DNA of 49,139 nt from Leucobacter komagatae (GCF_000834055.1 NZ_JXSQ01000024.1:1-49139); one strand, 5' to 3'. Counted from the first letter of the stretch, positions 6,989 through 15,529 are shown. Program-made: numbers and translations. The notes: generated by a model from the letters alone, not told the origin.

Positions 6989-8481
6989 TCATTGCCCACG
7001 ATCTCGGAACAACAGGCAACAAGGCCTCGTTGCACGGCGAAGACGGCCGACTCGTATCGGCCGTCACGGTGCCGTATCCCGCGAGCTTCGCCGCGGGCGG
7101 CATCGCCGAGCAGGATCCACTCGACTGGTGGAACGCAGTAGCTCAGGCGACCAGGGAACTCCTCGCACACGCCGGCACCGCCCCAGCATCGGTCACCGGC
7201 CTCGTCGTTAGCGGCCAGATGATGGGCGCTGTGCTCCTCGATGCTGACAGTCGCCCCGTGCGCCCAGCAATCATCTGGGCGGATACGCGCGCAGCGGCGC
7301 AGCACCGGGAACTCGAAGCGGCGCTCGGAGAGGCGCATGCGTACAGCATTCTCGGGCACCGTCTCAATCCCACATACTCCATCGAAAAACTCATGTGGGT
7401 GCGGGACAACGAGCCAGAGGTGTGGTCGAGGGTGCGGCGCTTCTGCGTCGCAAAAGACTACATTGTGCTCTGCCTCACCGGCCGTTTGGCAACCGAACGT
7501 TCTGACGCTTCAGGAACGAACGCGTACGACCAGATCGCCGGCGATTGGTCGGACGAGGTCATCGCCGCGGCCCGCCTCGACCGCTCCCTCTTTCCCGAGA
7601 TCCTCGATTCAACGTCCATCGCCGGGCCGCTCTCAGCGACGGCGGCCGCCGCGCTCGGGCTCCACACTGGAGTCAGAGTAGTCATGGGCGGCGGAGACGG
7701 GCCGCTCGCCGCCGTGGGGTCGGGCGTTGTCGCCCCCGAAGACGGGGCCTACGTGAGTCTTGGCACCTCATCATGGATCTCGTTCGTGAGCCACGCACCG
7801 CTGCGTGATCCGCTCATGCGCACGTTTACCTTTAACAACGTTGTGCCCGACAGCTTCGTGCCCACGGCGACGATGCAGGCAGGCGGCGCCTCGGTGCAGT
7901 GGATTGCTGAGGCGCTCTCCCCCGACCCGCAACGACCGGACACCGCACAGCTCCTTGCCGACGCCGGAGGCGACCTCAACACCGACGATCTCTATTTTCT
8001 GCCGTACCTCCTCGGAGAGCGCGCACCACTGTGGGATCCGCACGCGCGCGGCGCGTTCATCGGCATCGGGCGACACCACACCCGCAGTCACCTCACCCGC
8101 GCCGTACTTGAGGGGGTCGCGTTCAACCTCTTCACCTGTATCGAAGCGTTCCGAGACTCTGGCGCCAGCATCGAACGTATCGACGCGGTCGGCGGTGGCG
8201 CGCAGAGCGACGTCTGGCTTGGGATCCTCGCCGATGTGTGGGGCATTCCCGTGCGGCGGCGCACGATCGTCGAGGAAGCGAACAGCCTCGGTGCCGCAAT
8301 CACGGGCGCCGTAGGCCTCGGACTCGCCGACTTTTCGGCGGCCCGCGCACTGAGCGAGGTTACGGCAGAGTTCACCCCCGATCGCACACGCCACGCGAGC
8401 TATGCGAAGCGCCATGGGCGGTTCAGTGATGCCTACACGGCGCTCGCTCCGTGGTTTGGCCAGACGCGAGAGGCACACTGA
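6985..8481 (+). CDS. FGGY-family carbohydrate kinase (xylulokinase-like)
   Basis: The 498-residue protein has the two actin-like ATPase domains of FGGY kinases. Landmarks are the N-terminal phosphate loop HDLGTTGNK, the substrate-region IIWADTRAA, MGGGDGPLAAVGSG before the second domain, YLLGERAPLWDP, and the C-terminal AVGGGAQSDVWLGILAD. Such enzymes phosphorylate ketoses, polyols or sugar acids. The closest recognisable group is xylulokinase-like, but the family has many specificities and the sequence does not decide. Its ATG overlaps the cupin stop, and its stop overlaps the next start (TGATG), so expression is tightly coupled to isomerase and dehydrogenase. Confidence 0.88.
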   Translation: MIIAHDLGTTGNKASLHGEDGRLVSAVTVPYPASFAAGGIAEQDPLDWWNAVAQATRELLAHAGTAPASVTGLVVSGQMMGAVLLDADSRPVRPAIIWADTRAAAQHRELEAALGEAHAYSILGHRLNPTYSIEKLMWVRDNEPEVWSRVRRFCVAKDYIVLCLTGRLATERSDASGTNAYDQIAGDWSDEVIAAARLDRSLFPEILDSTSIAGPLSATAAAALGLHTGVRVVMGGGDGPLAAVGSGVVAPEDGAYVSLGTSSWISFVSHAPLRDPLMRTFTFNNVVPDSFVPTATMQAGGASVQWIAEALSPDPQRPDTAQLLADAGGDLNTDDLYFLPYLLGERAPLWDPHARGAFIGIGRHHTRSHLTRAVLEGVAFNLFTCIEAFRDSGASIERIDAVGGGAQSDVWLGILADVWGIPVRRRTIVEEANSLGAAITGAVGLGLADFSAARALSEVTAEFTPDRTRHASYAKRHGRFSDAYTALAPWFGQTREAH

Positions 8482-9473
8482 TGGCACATATTCTGGTGAC
8501 GAGCAGGTCATTCTCCAGCGGCCAAATCGACCTGGTTGCGCGTGCGAGAGAGGCCGGCCACGACATCGTCCGCGGGCCATCTCATCATGCGCTCGACGAG
8601 CTCGCGCCGGCACTCGCACAGGCAGCCGGGTGGATCGCTGGAACCGGCCCAGTTCGCGCAGCGCACCTCGCTGCGGCGCCACAGCTGCGGATCATTGCTC
8701 GCTACGGAGTCGGAACGGAGGCAGTGGATCTCGCTGCAGCCGAGCGAAACGGCATCCACGTGACCAACACCCCCGGCGCAAACTCCGAGGCGGTAGCCGA
8801 TCACGCCATCGCTCTCATCCTTGCCTCGCTCCGCTCGATCCCTCACGGCGACCGCTGCGTCCGGGCAGGCGACTGGGCTGTGACGCGCGGCAGGGAGCTC
8901 GGAGCTGCCACCGTCGGGATCATAGGTTTCGGCCGCATCGGCCAGGGAGTCGCCCGGCGTCTCAGCGGCTTCGGAGCCACCGTGGTCGCAGCGGATCCCT
9001 TCGTCGCAGCCGAAACGATCCTCGCGCACGGGGCGTCACCGGCGGATCCGGCCACAGTGTTCGCCACCGCGGACATCATTACGCTGCACGCACCGGGTGG
9101 TACGACGCTTGTCGATACGACCACGCTCGCGACCGTGCGACAGGGCTCACTCATCGTGAACACGGCGAGGCCAGACCTCGTCGACGAGCGCGCACTAGCC
9201 GCAGCGCTTCGTTCGGGCCGACTCGCGGGATACGCTGCAGACACGCTCGCAGGAGACACTGCGGCGAGCGCCAGCCCCCTCCTGGAGCCCGCGCTCGCGG
9301 ACCGTGTGATCCTCACGCCGCATGTTGCGGCACAAACCACACAGGCGGTCGACACTATGGGGAGCATGTCGCTCGGCGAGGTCATCACAGTACTCGCTGG
9401 GGGGTCCCCGAAGCATCCGGTGCTCCCCCACCACGGCCTGGCCCTAGCACCCCAAGGAGAGCCCAAGTCATGA
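8481..9473 (+). CDS. D-2-hydroxyacid dehydrogenase, NAD-dependent, with atypical active site
   Basis: A 330-residue member of the phosphoglycerate-dehydrogenase-like family. The Rossmann motif GFGRIGQG is at 149-156. Catalytic Arg230 (VNTARPDLVDE) and His281 (TPHVAAQT) are present. The catalytic Glu, normally in a DVFE.EP segment, is here within ADTLAGDT and aligns with Asp259, a Glu-to-Asp change that could tune activity or specificity. I chose the ATG at 8481, coupled to the kinase stop. It ends coupled to the AroE-like gene (ATGA). It probably oxidises or reduces a 2-hydroxy acid intermediate of the pathway; the substrate is unknown. Confidence 0.85.
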   Translation: MAHILVTSRSFSSGQIDLVARAREAGHDIVRGPSHHALDELAPALAQAAGWIAGTGPVRAAHLAAAPQLRIIARYGVGTEAVDLAAAERNGIHVTNTPGANSEAVADHAIALILASLRSIPHGDRCVRAGDWAVTRGRELGAATVGIIGFGRIGQGVARRLSGFGATVVAADPFVAAETILAHGASPADPATVFATADIITLHAPGGTTLVDTTTLATVRQGSLIVNTARPDLVDERALAAALRSGRLAGYAADTLAGDTAASASPLLEPALADRVILTPHVAAQTTQAVDTMGSMSLGEVITVLAGGSPKHPVLPHHGLALAPQGEPKS

Positions 9474-10411
9474 CCGAACCCGCATCGTTTCAGCCAGGCG
9501 ACTACATGGGATTCGTCGGGGTGAGCACCGCGTCTTCCTCGATCATGCGCGTGTTCCCGCGCTGGGCGGAGATCCTCGGCCTCCCCACACGCACGCTCGT
9601 TGGGCACGACCTCCCACTCACTGCTTCCCGCGACCAGTATCGTGCCCTCGTCGAGCAGATTCGCGACGACGCACACCACCGGGGAGCTTTGGTGACGACG
9701 CACAAGATGCGTGTGTTTGCGTCCGCATCCGATCTCTTTGATGACCTTGACCCGTTCGCTGTGTCGTGCGCAGAGATCTCGAGCATCGCCAAGCGCGGCG
9801 AGAGACTGTCGGGGCGCGCAAAAGACCCGATCACGGTAAACCTTGCGCTCGCTGATTTCCTGCCGCCAGACCACTTTTCCCGCACAGGGGCCGAGGTTGT
9901 GATCCTCGGCGCCGGCGGGTCAGGAACCGCGCTGAGTTGGGCGCTCGCCGAGCGCACCGACGTCCCAGCCAAGGTCACCGTGACCGCCCTCACCAGCGCC
10001 CCACTCGAGCAACTGCGCAGAGTGCACGCTGAGCAGGGTGCTCCGACACGGAACTGGGAATACGCGGTCACGGAAACACGAGAGCAGGCGGCCGCAATCG
10101 TTGCGGCGGCGCCGCCCGGGACGCTCATTGTCAACGCCACCGGGCTCGGGAAAGATCTCAAGGGATCTCCACTCCCTGATGGCGTCGTCTTCCCTCTCAA
10201 CGCATACGTGTGGGAGTTCAACTACCGAGGGACGCTCGAGTTTCTGCAGCAGGCGAACGCGGTGCGGGCTGAGCGAGGCCTGCACGTGGTCGACGGCTGG
10301 AGATACTTCATTCACGGATGGACTCAGGTCATCGCTGATGTTTTCGACCTCATGCTCTCCCCCGCGACGATCGAGGAACTCGCCGCCGCGGCCGAGTTTG
10401 CGCGGCAATGA
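9470..10411 (+). CDS. Shikimate-dehydrogenase-like oxidoreductase (AroE paralogue)
   Basis: A 313-residue protein with AroE architecture. The substrate-domain Ser pair lies in VGVSTASSSI, the catalytic Lys79 in VTTHK, Asp119 in SGRAKD (usually GxNTD), and the nucleotide motif GAGGSG at 147-152. Lys and Asp of the catalytic pair are kept, but the shikimate-contacting Asn-Thr pair is replaced and the C-terminal Gln segment reads FIHGWTQ. A biosynthetic role in the shikimate pathway is therefore unlikely. Its place inside a sugar operon suggests oxidation of a cyclic or branched polyol or keto acid (inference). Coupled at both ends by ATGA overlaps. Confidence 0.82.
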   Translation: MTEPASFQPGDYMGFVGVSTASSSIMRVFPRWAEILGLPTRTLVGHDLPLTASRDQYRALVEQIRDDAHHRGALVTTHKMRVFASASDLFDDLDPFAVSCAEISSIAKRGERLSGRAKDPITVNLALADFLPPDHFSRTGAEVVILGAGGSGTALSWALAERTDVPAKVTVTALTSAPLEQLRRVHAEQGAPTRNWEYAVTETREQAAAIVAAAPPGTLIVNATGLGKDLKGSPLPDGVVFPLNAYVWEFNYRGTLEFLQQANAVRAERGLHVVDGWRYFIHGWTQVIADVFDLMLSPATIEELAAAAEFARQ

Positions 10412-11388
10412 GCCCGAGCGCAGTACCGGCGGGGCCTGTCGTTCGCACAGTGCTCGGGGACCTTGCATCTGGTCTACTCGGCGCGACCAATTATCACGAG
10501 CACCTCTTCCAGGAGACACCGCTGCTGCCTGGGGATGAGCTCGATGACGAGAGCGCGTCAGCGCGTGAGGCTTCGCTGCTGCGTCAGAGCGGATTCGCTG
10601 CGATGGTCGACGCGACACCGTTCGGGCTCGGTCGCTCTCCGTCGGGCTTAGCCAGGATTAGCGCCGCTACGGGGCTTCGGGTCGTCGCAACGACAGGCAG
10701 GCATCGCGAGGCCCACTACGCGCACGACCACCCGACACGCGGCTGGGATGCCGACACCCTCGCCGCGCTGTGCATTTCGGACCTCACCACCGGGATGCCG
10801 GAAGACGACGCGGATCCGCTTGGCCCTCCCGCCGCAGCACCTGGCGGCGCTCCGGTGCTCGCAGGAATACTCAAAGGCGGGGTCGACTACTGGAGCATCA
10901 GCGAGTTCGAGCAAGTCACCCTCGAAGCAATCGCGGCGGCGCACGCGGCGACGGGTGCTCCCATCATGATCCATCTTGAGTTCTGCACGGCGGCACACGA
11001 GGTGCTTGACCTGCTCGAACGCGAGGGAGTACCGGCGCAAAGGGTTGTACTCGCGCACGCCGACCGCGACCCGGATCCGCTGCTGCACGCAGCACTCGCT
11101 GAGCGCGGCGCATATCTCGGGTACGACGGTGCAGCCCGGCCACGGACGCGCAGTGACGCTGAACTCGTAGCACTCACGGCGCGCCTCGTAGAAGCGGGGC
11201 ACGCGGAGAGGATCCTGCTCGGCGGGGACGTCGCCCGGCGTTCGCGCTACGTCTCCTACGGCGGCATGCCTGGGCTTGGCTATCTCGGTGAGCGGTATCT
11301 TCCCAGGCTCCGCGCCGCCGTCGGCAACGCCGCCGTGAACACCATGGTGTGCGAGAACCCCGCGCGCCTACTCACGATCCAACAGTAG
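10408..11388 (+). CDS. Phosphotriesterase-family metal hydrolase, probable sugar lactonase
   Basis: The 326-residue amidohydrolase-fold protein keeps the whole binuclear centre of the phosphotriesterase family: His30 and His32 (NYHEH), bridging Lys156 (ILKGG), His189 (MIHLE), His217 (LAHAD) and Asp274 (GGDVARRS). Known relatives in sugar loci (Listeria and Mycoplasma proteins of COG1735) hydrolyse pentono-lactones or their 5-phosphates, so a (phospho)sugar lactonase is the best guess. It is the last gene of the five-gene coupled operon and is followed by a strong hairpin. True phosphotriesterase activity is unlikely to be physiological. Confidence 0.85.
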   Translation: MSPSAVPAGPVVRTVLGDLASGLLGATNYHEHLFQETPLLPGDELDDESASAREASLLRQSGFAAMVDATPFGLGRSPSGLARISAATGLRVVATTGRHREAHYAHDHPTRGWDADTLAALCISDLTTGMPEDDADPLGPPAAAPGGAPVLAGILKGGVDYWSISEFEQVTLEAIAAAHAATGAPIMIHLEFCTAAHEVLDLLEREGVPAQRVVLAHADRDPDPLLHAALAERGAYLGYDGAARPRTRSDAELVALTARLVEAGHAERILLGGDVARRSRYVSYGGMPGLGYLGERYLPRLRAAVGNAAVNTMVCENPARLLTIQQ

Positions 11389-11415
11389 TTTTGGGCGACT
11401 GCCGCCGGAGACGGC

Positions 11416-11449
11416 CGTGTGGCCCCCGCCGTTTGGCGGGGGCCACACG
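11416..11449. terminator. Bidirectional hairpin terminator
   Basis: A perfect 15-bp GC-rich stem (11416-11430 with 11435-11449) closes on the loop GTTT. It separates the convergent lactonase and sugar-binding-protein genes. No T-run follows on either strand. Confidence 0.8.
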
Positions 11450-11471
11450 TCCGTGCTGCGGGGTGAACTGA

Positions 11472-12464
11472 TTAGTCGTAGAGCACCGCCGCGATCTTCG
11501 GATCGTCAATGTTCGATGCGTCGTACCACAGCGAACCGGTGTCGTAGAACTCGTCAACTGACTCACCGTTCGCAGCGTCGTACGCTGCCTGGACAACCTG
11601 GGCGCCGATGCCGATCGGGTCTTGGGTGATCGCACCGGCCATGAGACCGTCCTTGATTGCCTTGATCTGTGCTGCACCGGAGTCGAAGCCGATGATGACA
11701 ATCTTGCCGTTCTCCAGGCCGAGCTCGTTGGCCGCGTTTACGACGCCGATTGCCGAGCCCTCATTGGTCCCGTAGATCCCCTTGAGGTCAGGGTGAGCGG
11801 TGATCATCGCCTTCGCGATATCCGCCGACTTCAGGTGGTCGCCATCGCCGTACTGGATGTCGACGATCTCAATGTCCGGATAGTCGGATTCGATCTTCTC
11901 AACGAAGCCATCGCGACGCTCAACGCCGGTCGAGTTGATCTGCGAGTGGCCGACAATGGCGACCTTGCCCGAACCGCCTACGAGGTCGGCCATATGCTCG
12001 GCCGCGAGCGCGCCCGCGACCTTGCTGTCTGTCGCCGAGAGGCTCAGCCCAACATCACCGTTGCACGGTGCGTCGAAGTACACGACGGGAATGTTCGCGG
12101 CATTTGCCTTATCGAGGTAGGGCACGCACGCTTCCGGGTCGAGCGAGGCGTAGGCGATCGCATCAGGCTTCTTGTCGATTGCCGTCTGCAGCATCTGCAG
12201 CTGCGCGTCGACTTCGGTCTCTGCCGCGGGCCCCTCGAACGTGATCTTCACGCCGAGTTCACTTGCGCGTTCCTCTGCGCCCTTCTTTACTGCCTGCCAG
12301 AACTGGTGCTGGAAGCCTTTCGAGACCAAGGCGATATACATTTCATCGCCGTTCGCCTCATTGCCACCAGCGGGCGCTTCCGAGTTGTTCCCTGAGCAGC
12401 CGGCAAGCACGAGAGCCGCTGACGCGAGCAGTGCCGCGTATGCAGTCTTCTTTCCAAATTTCAT
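11472..12464 (-). CDS. Ribose-type sugar ABC transporter substrate-binding lipoprotein
   Basis: A 330-residue class B periplasmic-type binding protein (Peripla_BP_4/RbsB fold). The signal peptide ends in LVLAGC, followed by a Gly/Asn/Ala linker. The mature protein shows typical RbsB segments (IALVSKGFQHQFWQAVKKGAEE, GTNEGSAIGVVNAANE, IIGFDSGAAQ), here quoted in parts. It captures the sugar substrate for the RbsA/RbsC-like pair encoded upstream on the same strand. It is unusual in being separated from the permease by 138 bp that contain a palindrome, which may allow separate expression. Ribosome site CGGAG lies 5 nt before the ATG. The ligand is unknown. Confidence 0.9.
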   Translation of the reverse strand: MKFGKKTAYAALLASAALVLAGCSGNNSEAPAGGNEANGDEMYIALVSKGFQHQFWQAVKKGAEERASELGVKITFEGPAAETEVDAQLQMLQTAIDKKPDAIAYASLDPEACVPYLDKANAANIPVVYFDAPCNGDVGLSLSATDSKVAGALAAEHMADLVGGSGKVAIVGHSQINSTGVERRDGFVEKIESDYPDIEIVDIQYGDGDHLKSADIAKAMITAHPDLKGIYGTNEGSAIGVVNAANELGLENGKIVIIGFDSGAAQIKAIKDGLMAGAITQDPIGIGAQVVQAAYDAANGESVDEFYDTGSLWYDASNIDDPKIAAVLYD

Positions 12465-12465
12465 T

Positions 12466-12478
12466 ACAACTCCGTTGT
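12466..12478 (-). promoter_or_regulatory. Small hairpin presenting the ribosome site of the binding-protein gene
   Basis: On the minus strand ACAAC-GGA-GTTGT forms a 5-bp stem whose loop holds most of the GGAG ribosome site, directly upstream of the ATG. This could modulate translation; short stems of this size also arise by chance. Confidence 0.3.
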
Positions 12479-12547
12479 TATAAGTGCCAGCGAAACCGCC
12501 GGCCTGATAGAGATGGTTACTGTGCCTGTGCGGATTGCTCCGCGGGT

Positions 12548-12563
12548 ATCGGCCATGGCCGAT
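12548..12563. promoter_or_regulatory. 16-bp palindrome between permease and binding-protein genes
   Basis: ATCGGCCATGGCCGAT is a perfect palindrome in the 138-bp gap. It could be an operator or an RNA hairpin that sets binding-protein level relative to the permease. Confidence 0.4.
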
Positions 12564-12602
12564 CAGACAGCGGTGGGCACGAGCGTCACCGCCGACTGGG
12601 GT

Positions 12603-13631
12603 CTACGTTCGATCGCGGTTGCGCAGCGAGTCGAAGAACACGGCAATGAGGACGACAACGCCGACGACAATGTTCTGCCATTCAGACTGGATCGACATGA
12701 TCCGCAAGCCGTTCACGAGCACACCCATGATGAGCGCGCCGATGACGGTGCCGAGGATGGATCCTCGCCCACCGAGCAGCGAGGTACCGCCAATGATCAC
12801 GGCAGCGATGGCTTGCAGCTCATAGCCCTGGCCGATTTGCGGCTGTGCGGAGTCGAGTCGCGCGGCGATGAGCACGCCGGCGACGCCGGTGAAAGCGCCA
12901 GACAGCATGTAGACAAAGATCTTCCAGCGCCGAGTATTCACACCCGATAGCCGCGCCGCCTCCTCGTTCGAACCGATCGCAAAGGTGTACCTGCCGAGCA
13001 TGGACTTGTTGAGCACGAGGTATGCCACAACCGCCAGGCCCAACATGATGAGAACAGCGTTCGGTAGGCCGGGGATGAGCGTTCCCGTCGCCAGGAGCTT
13101 AAAGTTCGGCGCCGAAGAAGAGAAGTAGATCGGGGCAACACCGGAGATAACGAGGGCGAGGCCGCCGGCGATCATCATCATCGCGAGCGTCGCAATAAAC
13201 GGTGGCAAGCGCAGGAATGTGATGTTCACGCCATTGATGAGCCCCATGACCACACCCGTGAGGATTCCGCCGAGCACGCCCACGGCGACGGGCAGCCCCA
13301 TGTTGGTGATGAAGACGCCGGTCATCACCGAGCAGAGCGCCATGCCAGTGCCAAGCGACAGGTCGATCCCTCCCGTGATGATCACGAAGGTGGTGCCGAC
13401 CGCGAGTACCGCGATAACGGCAGTAGCAAGCAGCACCCCGGAGATGTTCTCCCAGGTGAGGAAGTACGGGCTCGCCAGCGAGAAGAAAATGAGCAGAGCG
13501 ATGAGGGTACCGAACGCGAGCGACTGCTGGAGCTGCTTCTTGAGGAAGCCGCGCACGCTGCGCGTATCGGTGTCCTCGTTGACGGCGATCTGCACAATCG
13601 AGGTAGTGGATCCGTGGTCGGGGATGCTCAT
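12603..13631 (-). CDS. Ribose-type sugar ABC transporter permease (RbsC-like)
   Basis: This 342-residue polytopic protein belongs to the RbsC/AraH permease family (BPD_transp_2), with about eight to ten hydrophobic helices. Family landmarks include GTTFVIITGGIDLSLG (about residue 80), GLINGVNITFLRLPPFIATL (about 130-150, in parts) and GYELQAIAAVIIGGTSLLGG near 265-285. It forms the membrane pore with the ATPase encoded upstream; the start codon overlaps the ATPase stop (ATGA). The N-terminal 35 residues are hydrophilic and cytoplasmic. Confidence 0.9.
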   Translation of the reverse strand: MSIPDHGSTTSIVQIAVNEDTDTRSVRGFLKKQLQQSLAFGTLIALLIFFSLASPYFLTWENISGVLLATAVIAVLAVGTTFVIITGGIDLSLGTGMALCSVMTGVFITNMGLPVAVGVLGGILTGVVMGLINGVNITFLRLPPFIATLAMMMIAGGLALVISGVAPIYFSSSAPNFKLLATGTLIPGLPNAVLIMLGLAVVAYLVLNKSMLGRYTFAIGSNEEAARLSGVNTRRWKIFVYMLSGAFTGVAGVLIAARLDSAQPQIGQGYELQAIAAVIIGGTSLLGGRGSILGTVIGALIMGVLVNGLRIMSIQSEWQNIVVGVVVLIAVFFDSLRNRDRT

Positions 13632-15133
13632 GCGGCTTCCTCCCCGTGTGCTGCTAGCTGCATAATTTTCTCCTGGTTGGCCTCTTCATTGCGAAGGGTG
13701 CCGGTAATTCGTCCGTTTGCAAACACTGCGATGCGGTTGGCTACACGGAGAATCTCCGGAAGCTCAGATGAGATGACGATGATCGATTTTCCGGTGTCGG
13801 CGAGCTGCCGCATCAGACGGTAGATTTCTTCCTTCGCCCCAACATCAATACCGCGGGTCGGCTCGTCGAAAATGAGCACATCACAGTCACGCATCAGCCA
13901 ACGCGCGATGACCACTTTCTGCTGATTGCCGCCTGAGAGGAGCTTTACGACCTGATTCACCGAAGGCGTTTTGACCCTGAGCTGTTCAACATATTTCTTC
14001 GTGTCGTTCTTCGCACTGCGGTCGCGCATCCACCCGATGCCACTTGCATACGACTCGAGCGAAGCGAGGATCGTGTTGAACGTGACATCCTGTTCGAGCA
14101 TGAGGCCGAGGAGCTTTCTATCCTCGGAGAGGTAGCCGACACCACGCTTGACCGCGTCGGATGGCTGCCGGATCTTTGCGACCTTCCCAGCGAGCGTAAT
14201 GGTTCCGCCGTCGCTGGGGTCTGCGCCGATGACCGCGCGAGCGGTCTCGGTGCGACCCGCCCCCATGAGTCCAGCGAAACCCAGGATCTCTCCTCGATGA
14301 AGCTGGAACGACACATCCTTCAACAGCGCCTTCGTTGACAGCCCCTGGACGTCAAGCACGACGGGGTCACTCAGGTGGTCCCGAGCCTGCGGCCGAGTTC
14401 CCTCGTCGATCGGGCGTCCGACCATCATCTCGATAATCCGTGGGATTTCGATCTCGTGCTTCTCGAGTGATCCGATGTACGCGCCGTCGCGGAGCACGGT
14501 GACTCGATCCGCGAGGCGACGGAGCTCATCCATTCGGTGCGAGATATAGACGATGCCCGTGCCGTTCGCGCGCAGTTGGTCGATGAGCACGAAAAGGGTC
14601 TCGACCTCGGTATCTGTCAGCGCCGATGTTGGCTCATCCATAATGAGTACCTGCGCGTCAAACGACAGCGCCTTCGCAATTTCCACCATCTGCTGCTCTG
14701 CGACAGTGAGTTCACCAACGCGCGTTCGAGGATTCAACCGAATCTTCAGCCTGGTGAGCAGTTCCGCTGCCTGCGCGTTGAGCTTGCGCTCAGACAGCAG
14801 TGGGCCAGCCTTCGGCTCGCGTCCGATGAAGATGTTCTGGGCCACGGTGAGGTCATTCATCAGGTTCAGTTCCTGGTGAATAATCGTCACGCCGAGCTGC
14901 TGGGCTTGCAGCGGACTCGTGAGTTCAACCTCTGCACCGTCGAAGGTGATCGTGCCCTCGTCCTTGCTGTAGATCCCCGAGAGTATTTTCATGAGCGTGG
15001 ACTTGCCCGCGCCGTTCTCTCCGACGAGTACGAGCACCTCGCCGGCATAGACCTCGAGACTTACGTCCCTGAGCGCCTGCACGCCTGGAAAGCCCTTACT
15101 GATACCAGCCACGCGGAGTATCGGGTCCCCCAT
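13628..15133 (-). CDS. Ribose-type sugar ABC transporter ATPase, tandem domains (RbsA-like)
   Basis: A 501-residue fused dual ABC ATPase. The first domain has Walker A GENGAGKS, signature-like LTVAEQQ and Walker B VLIMDEP. The second has the degenerate Walker A GLMGAGRT, signature LSGGNQQK and Walker B VLIFDEP. This asymmetric pattern is normal for RbsA/MglA proteins. The chosen ATG at 15133 gives the standard MGDPILRV start; the longer open frame upstream is a non-conserved extension. Ribosome site AAGGAAG is somewhat far (about 11 nt). First gene of the importer operon on the minus strand; the substrate feeds the adjacent catabolic operon (inference). Confidence 0.92.
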   Translation of the reverse strand: MGDPILRVAGISKGFPGVQALRDVSLEVYAGEVLVLVGENGAGKSTLMKILSGIYSKDEGTITFDGAEVELTSPLQAQQLGVTIIHQELNLMNDLTVAQNIFIGREPKAGPLLSERKLNAQAAELLTRLKIRLNPRTRVGELTVAEQQMVEIAKALSFDAQVLIMDEPTSALTDTEVETLFVLIDQLRANGTGIVYISHRMDELRRLADRVTVLRDGAYIGSLEKHEIEIPRIIEMMVGRPIDEGTRPQARDHLSDPVVLDVQGLSTKALLKDVSFQLHRGEILGFAGLMGAGRTETARAVIGADPSDGGTITLAGKVAKIRQPSDAVKRGVGYLSEDRKLLGLMLEQDVTFNTILASLESYASGIGWMRDRSAKNDTKKYVEQLRVKTPSVNQVVKLLSGGNQQKVVIARWLMRDCDVLIFDEPTRGIDVGAKEEIYRLMRQLADTGKSIIVISSELPEILRVANRIAVFANGRITGTLRNEEANQEKIMQLAAHGEEAA

Positions 15134-15194
15134 GCTTTCACCCACTTCCTTGAAGGTTCTATACGATGCCGAGGTTACACTAAACATCGGAGCA

Positions 15195-15223
15195 ATTCTG
15201 CCTGAGCATTTGCCGCCGTGCAA
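15195..15223 (-). promoter_or_regulatory. Predicted promoter of the sugar importer operon
   Basis: On the minus strand TTGCAC (15223-15218), a 17-bp spacer and CAGAAT (15200-15195) form a plausible promoter about 55 bp upstream of the ATPase start. Confidence 0.4.
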
Positions 15224-15265
15224 GTTGTATCTAAATGTACCCAAGCGGGAGGAAAAGCGGAACAC

Positions 15266-15276
15266 TTGTAATAACA
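15266..15276. promoter_or_regulatory. Operator-like site 3 (TTGTAATAACA)
   Basis: An exact 11-bp copy of the site at 6324-6334, located upstream of the sugar importer operon. It suggests that importer and catabolic operon answer to the same regulator. Confidence 0.55.
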
Positions 15277-15500
15277 TCTTGGTCACGGCTACGCACCTCT
15301 GCCACCCGCTTCCACTTGAAACCCACCGCACACGGGCTCACGCACGCCGGTATCCAGCGGAATTCGGGCACTGAGCAGATTTCCCCTCACTCCAGTTGGA
15401 CGGGGAGAGGGAGGTCGAATACCGCCAAAATACGGCGCAAGGTGAGAAAAAAACATCGGCGACGCGCCCACCAGGAATCTTCGGTCCACCAATGACTAGG

Positions 15501-15529
15501 CTGTGAGTATCCCGGTTGGGATCTCACAG
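15501..15529. promoter_or_regulatory. Inverted repeat upstream of second FadR-type regulator
   Basis: CTGTGAGTATCCC and GGGATCTCACAG are inverted copies apart from one extra base, around a GGTT centre. It may be an operator or a hairpin; no T-run follows. Confidence 0.4.

Noticed and set aside
8402..9469. Upstream extension of the AroE-like frame
   Set aside because: It overlaps the whole 2-hydroxyacid dehydrogenase gene in another frame with no recognisable domain; the coupled ATG at 9470 fits the family length.
10408..11388. True organophosphate-degrading phosphotriesterase
   Set aside because: Family motifs alone do not show this; the operon context fits sugar lactonase activity much better.
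11622..12395. Plus-strand open frame of 257 codons opposite the sugar-binding-protein gene
   Set aside because: It is antisense to a clear lipoprotein gene, has no family features, and follows from GC-rich codon bias.
11472..15133. Naming the importer as a ribose transporter
   Set aside because: The RbsABC family transports many sugars; no ligand-specific residues can be read here, so no specific symbols were given.
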